A stretch of DNA of 64,000 nt from Microbulbifer salipaludis (lineage in GTDB: Bacteria > Pseudomonadota > Gammaproteobacteria > Pseudomonadales > Cellvibrionaceae): assembly GCF_017303155.1 (NCBI RefSeq), contig NZ_JAEKJR010000001.1:1240001-1304000 (forward strand), read 5' to 3'. The translations under genes were made by a program, and so were the position numbers. The first letter of the stretch is position 1. Each line of letters begins with the position of its first letter. This document shows, piece by piece, positions 16,349 to 25,857 of this stretch. The notes below the pieces were generated by a model. The model saw only the letters and a program-made list of their open reading frames with translations, was not told the DNA's origin and ran no database searches.

Positions 16349-17674
16349 ATGAAAGTATTTGACGAAATCGAATCTGAAGTAATGAGCTACGCCCGCGCTT
16401 TCCCGCGGGTTTTTAATAAGGCGCAGGGCGAGTACCTGTACGACGAGGAAGGCAACCAGTACCTGGACTTCCTCGCCGGTGCCGGCACCCTGAACTACGG
16501 GCACAACAACCCGATCTTCAAAAAAGCGCTGCTGGAATACATCGAGCAGGACGGTATTACCCACGGCCTGGACCTGCACACCAAGGCCAAGCGTGAGTTT
16601 CTGGAGTCGTTCTACGAGCACATCCTGAAGCCCCGTGACATGACCTACATCATGCAGTTCACCGGCCCCACCGGCACCAATGCGGTGGAAGCTGCACTGA
16701 AGATCGCGCGCAAGTACAAAGGCCGCGAAAACATTATTTCCTTCACCAACGGCTTCCACGGCTGCAGCCTGGGCGCGCTGTCTGCCACTGGTAACTCCCA
16801 CCATCGCGGTGCCTCTGGCGTGAGCATGAGCGGTGTGGCACGCATGCCGTACGACGGTTACCTGGGTGACGACATGGACACCACCGCGTACCTCGACAAG
16901 GTGCTGAGCGATTCCTCCAGCGGTGTGGACCACCCGGCGGCCGTACTGGTGGAAACCGTACAGGGCGAGGGCGGTATCAATGCGGCCAGCGTTGAGTGGC
17001 TGCGCAACCTGCAGGACGTGTGCAAAAAGCACGACGTACTGCTGATTGTCGACGACATCCAGGCGGGCTGTGGCCGTACCGGCAGCTACTTCAGTTTTGA
17101 AGAAGCCGGCATCGATCCGGACATCGTTACCCTGTCCAAGTCCCTGAGTGGTTACGGCCTGCCGTTTGCGGTAGTACTGATGAAGCCGGAGCTGGACCAG
17201 TGGAAGCCGGGCGAGCACAACGGCACCTTCCGCGGCAACAACCTCGCGTTTGTTACCGCCAAGGCGGCCATCGATCACTTCTGGAGCGATGACAAGTTTG
17301 CCAAGGAAGTGAAGCGCAAGGGCGACTACATCGAGCAGCGCCTGCAGAAGATCGTTGACCAGTATGGCGACGGCAACATGACCACCCGCGGTCGCGGCAT
17401 GTTCCGCGGCCTCAACTGCGTGAGCGGCGAGCTGGCCGACAAGATCACCACCGAAGCCTTCCGCAATGGCCTGGTGATTGAAACCAGTGGCGCCGACGAC
17501 CATGTGGTGAAAACCCTGTGCCCGCTGACCATCAGCGATGAAAACCTGACCAAGGCACTGGATATTGTGGAAGCCGCGGTTGCCAAAGTGCTGAAAGGTG
17601 AAGATGTGCCGGAAGAGCACGACTTCTTCGCAGAAGATGCCGAGCAGCCGGCACCGCTGGCCGGCGCTGCCTGA
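16349..17674 (+). CDS. ectB: Diaminobutyrate--2-oxoglutarate aminotransferase
   Basis: This 441-residue class III PLP aminotransferase converts aspartate semialdehyde and glutamate to L-2,4-diaminobutyrate, the committed step to ectoine. Conserved pieces are the N-terminal family start [28 protein letters not shown] (about 105-121), [15 protein letters not shown], the PLP aspartate in [13 protein letters not shown] (about 233-245) and the Schiff-base lysine in [10 protein letters not shown] (K264). The length is slightly above typical EctB because of an acidic/alanine tail. An AAAAGGG site precedes the ATG. It lies between ectA and ectC. Confidence 0.96.
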   Translation: MKVFDEIESEVMSYARAFPRVFNKAQGEYLYDEEGNQYLDFLAGAGTLNYGHNNPIFKKALLEYIEQDGITHGLDLHTKAKREFLESFYEHILKPRDMTYIMQFTGPTGTNAVEAALKIARKYKGRENIISFTNGFHGCSLGALSATGNSHHRGASGVSMSGVARMPYDGYLGDDMDTTAYLDKVLSDSSSGVDHPAAVLVETVQGEGGINAASVEWLRNLQDVCKKHDVLLIVDDIQAGCGRTGSYFSFEEAGIDPDIVTLSKSLSGYGLPFAVVLMKPELDQWKPGEHNGTFRGNNLAFVTAKAAIDHFWSDDKFAKEVKRKGDYIEQRLQKIVDQYGDGNMTTRGRGMFRGLNCVSGELADKITTEAFRNGLVIETSGADDHVVKTLCPLTISDENLTKALDIVEAAVAKVLKGEDVPEEHDFFAEDAEQPAPLAGAA

Positions 17675-17768
17675 TACGCGCCACACCGACCGGCGGCCGC
17701 TGTTCCTGCGTGAGGCAGCGGGCCGCCCATTTCAAGACCTGAATTCAAGATTGCAAGTAGAGTAAGTA

Positions 17769-18173
17769 ATGATCGTAAGAAAGCTGCAAGAAGCAGAACA
17801 ATCCAACCGTCGTATCGTGTCAGAAGGCTGGGAAAGCACCCGCCTGCTGCTGAAAAATGACAATATGGGCTTCTCGTTCCATATCACGACCATTTATGAG
17901 GGGGCGAACCTGAACCTGCATTACCAGAACCACCTGGAATCGGTGTACTGCATTTCCGGTGAAGGTTCGGTCATGGCGGAAGCCGATGGCGTAGTGCATG
18001 AGATCACGCCGGGCACCATTTATATCCTGGATAAGCACGATAAGCATGTGCTGAAAGCAAAGACCGAAATGAAGATGGCTTGTGTGTTCAACCCGCCCCT
18101 GCATGGCAAGGAAGTGCACAATGCGGAAGGTGCGTATGAGCTGGAAGCGGAAGAGGTGAAGGACGAAAAATAA
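17769..18173 (+). CDS. ectC: L-ectoine synthase
   Basis: This 134-residue cupin-fold enzyme closes the ring of N-gamma-acetyl-diaminobutyrate to give ectoine. The start [10 protein letters not shown], the segment [18 protein letters not shown], the [15 protein letters not shown] metal-binding region and the C-terminal [13 protein letters not shown] are all typical, and the length is normal. The start follows AGTAGAGTAAGTA. It lies 94 bp after ectB and before the aspartokinase gene. No ectoine hydroxylase (ectD) is seen in the window, so the operon makes ectoine; hydroxyectoine synthesis is not indicated here. Confidence 0.96.
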   Translation: MIVRKLQEAEQSNRRIVSEGWESTRLLLKNDNMGFSFHITTIYEGANLNLHYQNHLESVYCISGEGSVMAEADGVVHEITPGTIYILDKHDKHVLKAKTEMKMACVFNPPLHGKEVHNAEGAYELEAEEVKDEK

Positions 18174-18324
18174 TTCGGCCGATCACATCATCCCTATGCA
18201 CAACAAAGCAGCGGAGTTTTGGAGCACCACGCGGGACTATTTGACCTCGGACAGCAGTGAACCGGGCAAGAAAAGTAGCCGCACTCCTAATCTTGAACTC
18301 AAAAACGGTCAACGCAAGGATCCC

Positions 18325-19770
18325 ATGAAAGCACATACGGTTGAAAAAATCGGCGGTACGTCCATGAGCGACTACCGTGCAGTACGCGACAACATCATTC
18401 TGAAAAACGGCAAGGCGAAAACAGAAGGGCTGTATCGGCGTGTTTTCGTGGTTTCTGCCTACGGCGGCATTACCGACATGCTGCTGGAGCATAAAAAATC
18501 CGGCCGCCCCGGGGTGTTTGCCCTGTTCGCCGGCGCGGACGATGAGCGTGAATGGTCCGACGCTGTAGCGGGCCTGCGCGCCAGCATGGAAGAAATCAAC
18601 GGAAAGCTGTTCAGCGACGAAATCACCCTGGCCAAGGCCAACGGCTTTATTGGCGAGCGCCTGGACGATGCGGCCAACTGCCTGGCGGACCTGGAGCGGG
18701 TGTGTCAGCACGGCCACTTTGCCCTGGAAGGACACCTGGACGTGGTGAGTGAAATGCTCGCCAGCCTGGGTGAAGCGCACAGTGCCTGGAATATGGCGCA
18801 GCTGCTGAAGCAGGAGGGGATCAACGCCCGTTTTGTGGACCTGACCGGCTGGCGCGATGGCGAACACCGCACCCTGGATGAGCGCATCGAACGCGCTTTT
18901 GCGGATGTGGATTTCGACAACGAACTGCCCATCGCCACCGGCTATGCGCACACCGCCGAAGGCCTGATGAAAACCTTTGCGCGCGGCTACAGCGAAATGA
19001 CCTTTAGCCGTATCGCCGTGATGACCGGTGCCAGCGAAGCCATCATCCACAAGGAATACCACCTGAGCAGCGCCGACCCCCGTCTGGTGGGCGAGGAGCA
19101 CGCGGTGCCCATCGGTCGCACCAACTACGACGTGGCGGACCAGCTTGCCAATCTGGGGATGGAAGCGATTCACCCGCGCGCTGCCAAAGGATTGCGCCAG
19201 CAGGAAATACCCCTGCGCGTGATGAATACCTTTGAGCCCGAGCATCGCGGTACTCTGGTTACAGGCGACTATGTAAGCGACACGCCACAGGTGGAAATCA
19301 TCGCGGGGCGTAAAAACATCTATGCTGTTGAATGTTTCGATCAGGATATGATGGGCAGCATGACCAGCTACGACCGGGCGATCAATGAGATTATCGCGCG
19401 CTTCAAGGGCAGCGTGGTAACCAAAGATACAAACGCCAATACCATTACGCACTACTTGAGCAATAACCTGAAAACCGTCAAGCGTATTAAAAAGGCGATT
19501 GGCGAGTTGTTCCCGGACTGCGACATTCAGGTGCGCAAGGTGGCGGTTGTTTCCGCTATTGGTAGCGATATGAAAATCTCGGGCATGCTGTCCCGCGCGG
19601 TGAGCGCGCTGGCCAACTCCGGCATCAGTATTCTCGCGGTGCACCAGTCTATGCGTCAGGTAGACATGCAGTTTGTGATCGACGAAAGCGATTACGAAAG
19701 CGCGGTAAAAAGCCTGCACGCAGCATTGGTAGAAGTGCACGAACATGGCGACGCCATATGCGCGGCCTGA
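18325..19770 (+). CDS. ask_ect: Ectoine-operon aspartate kinase (Ask_Ect)
   Basis: This 481-residue aspartokinase phosphorylates L-aspartate, feeding aspartate semialdehyde to EctB. The frame is open from 18196, but the ATG at 18325 follows a strong AAGGA at ideal spacing and gives the kinase-type start VEKIGGTSM. The catalytic kinase part is followed by tandem ACT domains (about 330-481, with VAVVSAIGSDM and ILAVHQSMRQ). The Ask_Ect group is known for reduced feedback control, which suits mass production of a compatible solute. It is the last classical ectoine gene, and its TGA overlaps the ATG of the next gene (TGATG), so the following TPR protein is translationally coupled. Confidence 0.93.
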   Translation: MKAHTVEKIGGTSMSDYRAVRDNIILKNGKAKTEGLYRRVFVVSAYGGITDMLLEHKKSGRPGVFALFAGADDEREWSDAVAGLRASMEEINGKLFSDEITLAKANGFIGERLDDAANCLADLERVCQHGHFALEGHLDVVSEMLASLGEAHSAWNMAQLLKQEGINARFVDLTGWRDGEHRTLDERIERAFADVDFDNELPIATGYAHTAEGLMKTFARGYSEMTFSRIAVMTGASEAIIHKEYHLSSADPRLVGEEHAVPIGRTNYDVADQLANLGMEAIHPRAAKGLRQQEIPLRVMNTFEPEHRGTLVTGDYVSDTPQVEIIAGRKNIYAVECFDQDMMGSMTSYDRAINEIIARFKGSVVTKDTNANTITHYLSNNLKTVKRIKKAIGELFPDCDIQVRKVAVVSAIGSDMKISGMLSRAVSALANSGISILAVHQSMRQVDMQFVIDESDYESAVKSLHAALVEVHEHGDAICAA

Positions 19771-20765
19771 TGTTGCGCCTTTCTTCGCGACTGCCGCCAG
19801 CTTTGCTGGCGGCAGTGTTGGTTGTGGCCAGTGGGTTTTTCCCAGGCAACGTGGTGCTGGCGCAGGAAAGCGCGGATGTGCCGCCGCCGGTCATCAGCGA
19901 GGAGGAAAAGGCTGAAAACCAGCAGAAAATCGCCGAGCTGGACAAGGTCGCCGAGGCCGCCGACAAAATCGACAAGCCGCTGTATTCGCCGTTCATCGAA
20001 CGCTATGTGCTGGATGAATTGAAACAGCTGCGCGTGGACATGGCGGCGCAGAAGGTATCGCTCACCGAGAACATCGTGGACCGGCAGTTAAGTGCCGCCG
20101 ACAAGGCGATTACCTACGCCACCGATACCATTACCTACTTCTTCTACCTGATTGCCGGCTTCAGTTCCTTGCTGGTGATTATGGGCTGGACATCCATTCG
20201 TGATGTGAAAGAAAAGGTGCACACCCTCGCCAACCAGGAAATTTCCAGCCTGGTGGAACAGTACGAGGAGCGCCTGCGCAGCATTGAGGAGCAGCTGTCG
20301 GAAAAGACCCAGCATATCGAACACAACCGGGATGAGATCGAGCTGACCCAGGAAATTCACTCCCTGTGGTTGCGCGCCGGCAGGGAACAGACTCCCACCG
20401 GCAAGATCGCCGTCTACGACCAGATTCTGAATTTGCGCAAGGACGACGGCGAAGCGCTGACCTACAAGGCGGATGCGGTACTGGAACTGGACGAACCCCA
20501 GTGGGCCATCAACCTGTGTCTGCAGGCGCTGCAGATCGACAGCCAGAACGGTAACGCCTACTACCAGTTGGCCTGTGCCTATGCGTATTTGGAGCAGTGG
20601 GAAGAGGCCATCGGCTATTTGCGAAAAGCACTGGATATTTCCATGGCGTATCGCGACGAGGCACTGGAAGACTCCGCGTTCAATGGACTCTACGAATCCG
20701 AGGAGTTCGCCACCCTGATGGGCATTCAGCCGGAGAATGCCCCTCGGGCCGACGATACGCAGTGA
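19770..20765 (+). CDS. TPR and coiled-coil membrane protein coupled to the ectoine operon
   Basis: The start at 19770 overlaps the aspartokinase stop as TGATG; an ATG at 19758 in the same frame is an alternative. The 331-residue product has an N-terminal signal or anchor (about residues 7-30), an acidic periplasmic segment, a second hydrophobic span near 115-135 (YFFYLIAGFSSLLVIMGW), a coiled coil (about 140-195) and TPR-like repeats to about 310. I do not recognise a named family. The tight link to ectABC-ask and a downstream symporter suggests a role in osmotic response or complex assembly at the membrane, but this is inference from position only. Confidence 0.8.
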   Translation: MLRLSSRLPPALLAAVLVVASGFFPGNVVLAQESADVPPPVISEEEKAENQQKIAELDKVAEAADKIDKPLYSPFIERYVLDELKQLRVDMAAQKVSLTENIVDRQLSAADKAITYATDTITYFFYLIAGFSSLLVIMGWTSIRDVKEKVHTLANQEISSLVEQYEERLRSIEEQLSEKTQHIEHNRDEIELTQEIHSLWLRAGREQTPTGKIAVYDQILNLRKDDGEALTYKADAVLELDEPQWAINLCLQALQIDSQNGNAYYQLACAYAYLEQWEEAIGYLRKALDISMAYRDEALEDSAFNGLYESEEFATLMGIQPENAPRADDTQ

Positions 20766-20879
20766 TTGTGCCGGCGCTGGTCGCCGGCCATCAGAATAAA
20801 AAAATGAACGGCTGTATCCATTCCAAAAGAACAAAAAACAAACAATAACCCGTGACCAACCAATCCGAGGGGCCCGACC

Positions 20880-22298
20880 GTGCTGATTAGCTTTTTGCTG
20901 TTTCTTTGCCTGTTTGCTGCCGTAGGTATCAGCTCCTACCGCAAGAGCCGCGGTACCAAGCAGGATTACTATCTGGCGAGCCAGGATGTTTCTCCCATGC
21001 TGGTGGGGCTTTCAGCGGTGGCCACCAACAATAGTGGCTACATGTTTATCGGTGTGATCGGCTACACCTACGCCACCGGCCTGGCCTCCATCTGGCTGAT
21101 GCTGGGCTGGATTCTCGGGGACTTTCTCGGCTCCCTGTGGATGCACAAAAACCTGCGCGAGGCCGCCAAACGCAGTGGTGAATCCAGTTACGCCGGGGTG
21201 CTCGCCTGCTGGCAGGGCACCCGTTTCGGTGGCTGGCAGAAGCTGGCTGGTATTCTCTCCCTGCTCTTTCTACTCGCCTATGCCAGCGCCCAGCTGGTGG
21301 CCGGCAGCAAGGCCCTGTACGTGGTGCTGGACCTGCCGATCTGGAGTGGCGCGGTCATCGGTGGTGTGATCGTCGCGGCCTATTGCCTGGCGGGCGGTAT
21401 TCGCGCGTCCATCTGGACAGACGCCGCCCAGTCGCTGGTGATGGTGGTCGCCATGGGGCTGCTGCTGTTCGTGGCGACCCAGTCTGTAGGCGGCCTGAGC
21501 GCCGCGTGGCAGCAGATGGGGCAGGTGGAAGGCTTCCTCAACTGGTATCCGCAGGATTTGCTGTTGCCGGGGCTGGCCGGTGGTGTGCTGTTTGCGCTCA
21601 GCTGGCTGTTCGCGGGTATTTCCGTTGTCGGCCAGCCTCATGTGATGGTGCGCTTTATGGCGCTGGATGATGTGGGGCGCATGGTACAGGCGCGCTGCTG
21701 GTACTACCTGTGGTTCACCATTTTCTATTTCATGGCCACCGCCGTGGGCATGCTGTCGCGCATCCTGCTCAGCGACCCGGGCACGTTTGATGCGGAGCTG
21801 GCGTTGCCGATGATGGCGATGGAACTACTTTCGCCGGTCTTTGTGGGGCTGATTCTCGCGGGCATTTTCGCGGCCACCATGTCCACCGCCGATTCGTTAA
21901 TACTGAGCTGCTCGGCCGCACTCACCCACGACATCCTGCCCCAGCGCACCGAGAACACCCGCCTGTTGAAAGTTGCCACACTGGGTATTACCGCGGCAGC
22001 GGTGGCCTGGGCGCTGCTCAACAAGCAGAGTGTCTTCAGCCTGGTAGTGATGAGCTGGTCCGCCCTGGCTTCCGCCTTCGCGCCGCTGTTGATGGTGCTT
22101 GCCGCAGGCGGTAAACCGTCCCAGAGGCTCGCGGTTGCGATGAGTGTGCTGGGCCTTGCCACTGCGTTGATCTGGCGCTGGCTGGGCTGGCATGCGCATA
22201 TCTACGAGGGCATGCCGGGTATTCTGATGGGGCTTGTGGTTTTTGCCGTTGGCCACTTTCTGGCGCGGGAGCCGGTAAGGCGTACTGCAAACGCATAG
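20880..22298 (+). CDS. Sodium/solute symporter (SSS family), osmolyte uptake candidate
   Basis: This 472-residue inner-membrane protein has about 13 hydrophobic segments and the SSS signature features: ATNNSGYMFIGVIGYTYATG early, LAGGIRASIWTDAAQSLVM in the middle and GIFAATMSTADSLILSCSAALTHDI late. The start is GTG at 20880 after CCGAGGGG. Family members such as PutP import proline, and others import ectoine or betaine, with Na+. Position right after the ectoine operon suggests compatible-solute uptake or recapture; the substrate is not shown by sequence. A hairpin element and a terminator follow. Confidence 0.88.
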   Translation: MLISFLLFLCLFAAVGISSYRKSRGTKQDYYLASQDVSPMLVGLSAVATNNSGYMFIGVIGYTYATGLASIWLMLGWILGDFLGSLWMHKNLREAAKRSGESSYAGVLACWQGTRFGGWQKLAGILSLLFLLAYASAQLVAGSKALYVVLDLPIWSGAVIGGVIVAAYCLAGGIRASIWTDAAQSLVMVVAMGLLLFVATQSVGGLSAAWQQMGQVEGFLNWYPQDLLLPGLAGGVLFALSWLFAGISVVGQPHVMVRFMALDDVGRMVQARCWYYLWFTIFYFMATAVGMLSRILLSDPGTFDAELALPMMAMELLSPVFVGLILAGIFAATMSTADSLILSCSAALTHDILPQRTENTRLLKVATLGITAAAVAWALLNKQSVFSLVVMSWSALASAFAPLLMVLAAGGKPSQRLAVAMSVLGLATALIWRWLGWHAHIYEGMPGILMGLVVFAVGHFLAREPVRRTANA

Positions 22299-22307
22299 TG
22301 GCAAATC

Positions 22308-22385
22308 GGTGGATGCGCTGCGCTTATCCACCCTACATAGAGAACTCTCCATACCTGTAGGGTGGATAAGCGCAGCGCATCCACC
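22308..22385. repeat. Long perfect inverted repeat after the symporter gene
   Basis: Arms of 30 bp at 22308-22337 and 22356-22385 are perfect complements (core TGCGCTGCGCTTATCCACCC), with an 18-base spacer that itself contains GAGA-AC-TCTC. It directly precedes the symporter terminator and looks like a dispersed intergenic hairpin element. No other copy is seen here. Confidence 0.85.
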
Positions 22386-22399
22386 ACTTTCTTGCCTGA

Positions 22400-22433
22400 A
22401 AAAAAGAACCCGGCTCTGAGGCCGGGTTTTTTT
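22400..22433 (+). terminator. Intrinsic terminator after the symporter
   Basis: AACCCGGC and GCCGGGTT arms (22407-22414 and 22421-22428) enclose a six-base loop, with A residues before and seven T residues after. It closes the ectoine/symporter cluster and closely resembles the terminator at 24586-24616, including the ATCCTGTGAG that follows. Confidence 0.88.
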
Positions 22434-22458
22434 ATCCTGTGAGACGGCAATCAAATGC

Positions 22459-22609
22459 TTACTGGCGGATGCCTTCCACGTCCAGGATCATTTCCACGGT
22501 CTGGGACGCCGGGCCCAGGTCGTAGTCGATACCGAAGTCTTTCAGTTTGAATTCGGTCTTGCCGGTGAAGCCCTGACGGTAGCCGCCCCAGGGGTCCTTG
22601 CCGCCGCCG
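22459..22609 (-). pseudogene. Truncated 3' copy of yceI
   Basis: These bases repeat the last 50 codons of the yceI gene at 24656, including the stop codon, but have no start or upstream part; homology ends abruptly at 22609. The shared block is 22441-22609 versus 24638-24806, 169 bp with only two differences that I can count. It cannot make a functional protein. It is evidently the scar of a duplication that placed the DUF3592-like gene between two copies of the yceI end. Confidence 0.93.
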
Positions 22610-22758
22610 TTAGCATTACCGGCTTAACACCCATTGAGCCTGCGCCGTCGTGCGTGCGGTGGGCTTTGGCCCGTCAGGAATGGATCCCGATATCTGTGGT
22701 AAGCTGGAATTCGCGCCATTTTTCTGGCGGGCTTACCAAGATAACAAGGAGGTGTGGG

Positions 22759-24519
22759 ATGGCCAACGCGCAAGTATCCCGGGTTGGGGGCAGCCTTTTC
22801 GGTGGTTTCTTTTTTTTGATGGGATTTGGTTTCTTTTTCGGTCTTGTCGGTATAACGCTGATCGACCGCCTTGATATGCGCGATTGGCTACCAATGAAGG
22901 CGGACATCCTTTCGGCCGAGTTGAAGACGCACCGCGATAGCGATGGCGACACCACCTATAAGGCCAGAGCCGACTACCAATACCACTATAACGGCCGCAT
23001 TTACCGAGGTAACCGTGTCAGTGTTCATAGGGGGTCGGACAATATCGGTAGCTACCAGCAGAACATGTACCAGCGTCTCGCCGGGGCAAAACGGCAGGAG
23101 CGACCGGTCACCGGCTGGGTAAACCCGCACCGGCCAGCCGAGTCGGTTCTGGATCGGGAACTGCGCTGGATGATGGTGCTTTTTCCCACCATGCTGTGTT
23201 CGGTATTCATGATTATCGGTGCCGGTATTATCTATTTGACCTGGCGTAAGGAGGTGGCACCGGATCCCGAGGTTGAGAACAAGACGCCCTGGCTTTCTCG
23301 GCAGGAATGGTCGCAGGAAGGCATCTATTCCAATAATCGCCTGATGGTGGGCGGTGCCTGGTTTATTGCCCTGGCAGTAAACACGATCAGTTTACCGATT
23401 TCGTATGTTGGCGTGGATCATCTGGCCAGGGGCAAATATGTAGGCCTGCTGTTGCTCCTATTCGGTGGTTTCGGTTTCTATGTCCTGTACCGCGCGATCA
23501 AAAAGACCGTTGAGCATCACCGATTTGGCAGGGTGCCTGTAGTGCTCAGCCCTTTTCCGGGAGAGATCGGGGGCTTGGTGAGCGGGTATCTACAGTTTTC
23601 CCGCACACTCGATACAAGGTCGACTTTCCGCGTAACCTTGCAGCAGATGAAAACGGAAACCAGAAGGTCCGGCAACAAGACTCGCGTTTCCAACACCAGT
23701 CTGTGGGAGCTGGGCAGCACCGGGACCCTGAGGCGCAGCCCGCGTGGATCCCGAATATATTTTGCTTTCGAAGTGCCTGAAGCGCTGCCGCCTTCCCGAG
23801 TCCGCGATGGTGACGGCTATTGGTGGAATCTGGAGGTAAAAGGGGCGGTTCCTAGGGTGGACTTTAGTAGAAACTACGAAATCCCAGTTTTCAAAACGGG
23901 AGCGCCGGCACCGGCTGCCGCCCACGCCGGTGTGCCTGTCGCAATGCCCGAAACCAATTTTACCGAACAACTGGAAGCGCTGCTCGATGTTGAGCAAAAC
24001 GCTAATGGTATCTCCATCAGGCAGGCCCGGGGCAAACAGCCATTCGCCTGGCCGCTCACACTATTCGGATTACTGTTTGGCTGCATTGGCATTGGTATCG
24101 GCTTTACTCAGGCGCCGATACTGTTTCCAATCGTCTTCACGGCATTCGGGATATTGTTCGCGGTAATCGGTGTGAATCTCCTGGTTACCGGATACGAGAC
24201 CCTTATAGGCCGGGATCGCGTCGTGCACAGGGTCTATCGGCGCGACAGGCAAAAGACGCAAACCATCTGGCCACGCAAGGAATTACGCGGGCTGTGTTTA
24301 CGCAGGAGTGGTTCCGGCAGTAGCCGGGGTAAAACAACGGAGTACTTCGACCTGCTGTTACAGAATATGCGGGGCGAGACGTTAAGTATCGGCTGTGGTA
24401 TCGCCGGCCGTCTGCCGGCACAACAGTTGTTGGAGAGCGTCGGCATGCTAACCGGCCTCGATACTCTGGATGAATACAAACACAGAATACAGTTGAAAAA
24501 AGAGCAGGCCGAATTCTAG
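22759..24519 (+). CDS. DUF3592-like multi-pass membrane protein
   Basis: The frame is open from 22654, but the ATG at 22759 follows AAGGAGGT, so I start there: 586 residues. Hydrophobic spans lie at about 10-33, 135-160, 196-217, 228-250 and a pair near 432-485. Between the first two lies a soluble segment with KARADYQYHYNGRIYRGNRVS, the pattern of the DUF3592 domain, and a second soluble part follows in the middle. The C-terminal 100 residues are a cytosolic domain rich in Arg. Function is unknown. It sits between a truncated and a complete copy of the yceI 3' end, so it seems to have arrived together with that duplication. Confidence 0.78.
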   Translation: MANAQVSRVGGSLFGGFFFLMGFGFFFGLVGITLIDRLDMRDWLPMKADILSAELKTHRDSDGDTTYKARADYQYHYNGRIYRGNRVSVHRGSDNIGSYQQNMYQRLAGAKRQERPVTGWVNPHRPAESVLDRELRWMMVLFPTMLCSVFMIIGAGIIYLTWRKEVAPDPEVENKTPWLSRQEWSQEGIYSNNRLMVGGAWFIALAVNTISLPISYVGVDHLARGKYVGLLLLLFGGFGFYVLYRAIKKTVEHHRFGRVPVVLSPFPGEIGGLVSGYLQFSRTLDTRSTFRVTLQQMKTETRRSGNKTRVSNTSLWELGSTGTLRRSPRGSRIYFAFEVPEALPPSRVRDGDGYWWNLEVKGAVPRVDFSRNYEIPVFKTGAPAPAAAHAGVPVAMPETNFTEQLEALLDVEQNANGISIRQARGKQPFAWPLTLFGLLFGCIGIGIGFTQAPILFPIVFTAFGILFAVIGVNLLVTGYETLIGRDRVVHRVYRRDRQKTQTIWPRKELRGLCLRRSGSGSSRGKTTEYFDLLLQNMRGETLSIGCGIAGRLPAQQLLESVGMLTGLDTLDEYKHRIQLKKEQAEF

Positions 24520-24585
24520 TGGTTCATTTTTCGGGCTTCCGTTCCTCTTTCGCCCGAAATTCTTTACTCGGTTAGCTCCAGAAAC

Positions 24586-24616
24586 AAAAAAACCGGCGCT
24601 AAGGCCGGTTTTTTTT
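24586..24616. terminator. Bidirectional terminator between DUF3592-like gene and yceI
   Basis: AACCGGC at 24591-24597 pairs with GCCGGTT at 24604-24610 around a six-base loop, with an A-run before and eight T residues after. It can serve the plus-strand gene and the convergent yceI gene. A second, weaker inverted repeat (TTCGGGC...GCCCGAA) lies at about 24529-24558. Confidence 0.85.
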
Positions 24617-24637
24617 CATCCTGTGAGTCCATCCTGC

Positions 24638-24806
24638 GAGACGGCAATCAAATGCTTACTGGCGGATGCCTTCCACGTCCAGGATCATTTCCACGGTCTG
24701 GGACGCTGGGCCCAGGTCGTAGTCGATGCCGAAGTCTTTCAGTTTGAATTCGGTCTTGCCGGTGAAGCCCTGACGGTAGCCGCCCCAGGGGTCCTTGCCG
24801 CCGCCG
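24638..24806. repeat. Second copy of the 169-bp yceI-end direct repeat
   Basis: This block inside the intact yceI gene matches 22441-22609 with two substitutions. The two copies are direct repeats about 2.2 kb apart and bracket the DUF3592-like gene; recombination between them would delete that gene and restore a single yceI end. Confidence 0.93.
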
Positions 24807-25222
24807 ATCTCTTCAACGTCGATGGTGATCGGCTTGGTTACACCGTGCAGGGTCAGGTCGCCTTTCAGCAGCGCCTTGCCGTCGCCGTTGGGTTCAAAGC
24901 TGGTGCTCTTGAAGGTGGCGGTGGGGAATTTGGCTACGTTCAGGAAATCTTCGCCGCGCAGGTGCTTGTCGCGCTCCGCGTGGTTGCTGTTCAGGCTGGT
25001 GGTGTCCACGGTCACCTGAATGGAAGAGGCTTCCGGCTTGGCTTCATCGTATACAAAGCTGCCGTCGAACTTGTCGAAACGGCCATACAGCCAGCTGTAA
25101 CCCAGGTGCTTGATGCGGAACTGGACAAATGCATGGGCGCCCTTGGTGTCGATCTTGTATTCAGCCGCCTGTGCGGTGGCGCCAATCAGCGTGGTAAACA
25201 GCAGAACTGCGAGTTTCTTCAT
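24656..25222 (-). CDS. yceI: YceI family periplasmic lipid-binding-like protein
   Basis: This 188-residue protein has a signal peptide ([19 protein letters not shown]) and the whole YceI fold: [53 protein letters not shown] and [15 protein letters not shown]. YceI proteins are periplasmic lipocalin-like barrels that bind isoprenoid chains, possibly ubiquinone-like. AGGAAG precedes the start. It lies 80 bp downstream of a cytochrome b561 gene on the same strand, the usual pairing in proteobacteria, suggesting a quinone-linked redox role. Its 3' end is duplicated upstream of the adjacent gene. Confidence 0.95.
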   Translation of the reverse strand: MKKLAVLLFTTLIGATAQAAEYKIDTKGAHAFVQFRIKHLGYSWLYGRFDKFDGSFVYDEAKPEASSIQVTVDTTSLNSNHAERDKHLRGEDFLNVAKFPTATFKSTSFEPNGDGKALLKGDLTLHGVTKPITIDVEEIGGGKDPWGGYRQGFTGKTEFKLKDFGIDYDLGPASQTVEMILDVEGIRQ

Positions 25223-25302
25223 GGGTGAGCTTCCTGTTGGTTGTTGTTCAAGTGGTTGTTGTTCAAATAGCTGTTGTTTGAATCATTGTGCGCCGCAAAT
25301 CG

Positions 25303-25857
25303 CTAGCGGCGCGGCGCCAGGCCGAGCATTTTGCGCAGCGTATTGTCCTTGTTCACGAAGTGGTGCTTGAACGCCGCCAGGCTGTGCACCAGCACCAGCC
25401 CCATCAGCGTCCACGCCAGCCACTCGTGGATGGTGCCGGCAATATCTTCCTGGTTTTCCAGCCCCTGCAGGGTTGCGGGCACGCTGAACCAGTTGAATAC
25501 CTCGATAGCGCGGCCATCGGCGGTGCTGATCAGGTAGCCGGAGATGGCAATTGCCAGTAGCAGGCCATAGAGCACAGCGTGGGCGGCACTGGCGGCGCGT
25601 TGCTGCCAGCGCGGTGCGGGCTCGGGTGCCGGGGTCGTGTTGAGCCAGCGCCATAACAGGCGCGCAACCAGCAACAGGGCGAGCAGTATGCCCACCGACT
25701 TGTGGATGTCCGGGCCCTGCCGATACCAGGGGTCGTAATACGAGAGCCCCACCATCCACCAGCCCAGCGCGAACATGCCAATAATGGCGGGGGCCATCAG
25801 CCAGTGGAACAGTACGGCTACCCAGCCGTATTGGATGTTGCTATTGCGGGCCTGCAC
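25303..25857 (-). CDS. Cytochrome b561
   Basis: This 184-residue inner-membrane diheme cytochrome has four hydrophobic spans and the expected histidines in VLFHWLM, DIHKSVG, IHEWLAW and VHSLAAFKHHF. The start is GTG at 25857 after GGAG. It forms a two-gene unit with yceI (80 bp downstream), as in many gammaproteobacteria where b561 and YceI occur together. It likely passes electrons between quinol and a periplasmic acceptor; the partner is not shown here. Confidence 0.93.
   Translation of the reverse strand: MQARNSNIQYGWVAVLFHWLMAPAIIGMFALGWWMVGLSYYDPWYRQGPDIHKSVGILLALLLVARLLWRWLNTTPAPEPAPRWQQRAASAAHAVLYGLLLAIAISGYLISTADGRAIEVFNWFSVPATLQGLENQEDIAGTIHEWLAWTLMGLVLVHSLAAFKHHFVNKDNTLRKMLGLAPRR

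Noticed and set aside
16319..19746. Long minus-strand frames opposite ectB and the aspartokinase gene (over 450 and 550 codons)
   Set aside because: ectB and ask are certain from their motifs, and the opposite frames mirror their codon positions without family similarity.
22610..22660. Possible integron attC-like site (GCTTAAC near 22620 after CGTTAGC)
   Set aside because: Only short half-site matches. There is no second pair of inverted cores at the right distance and no integrase gene in the window.
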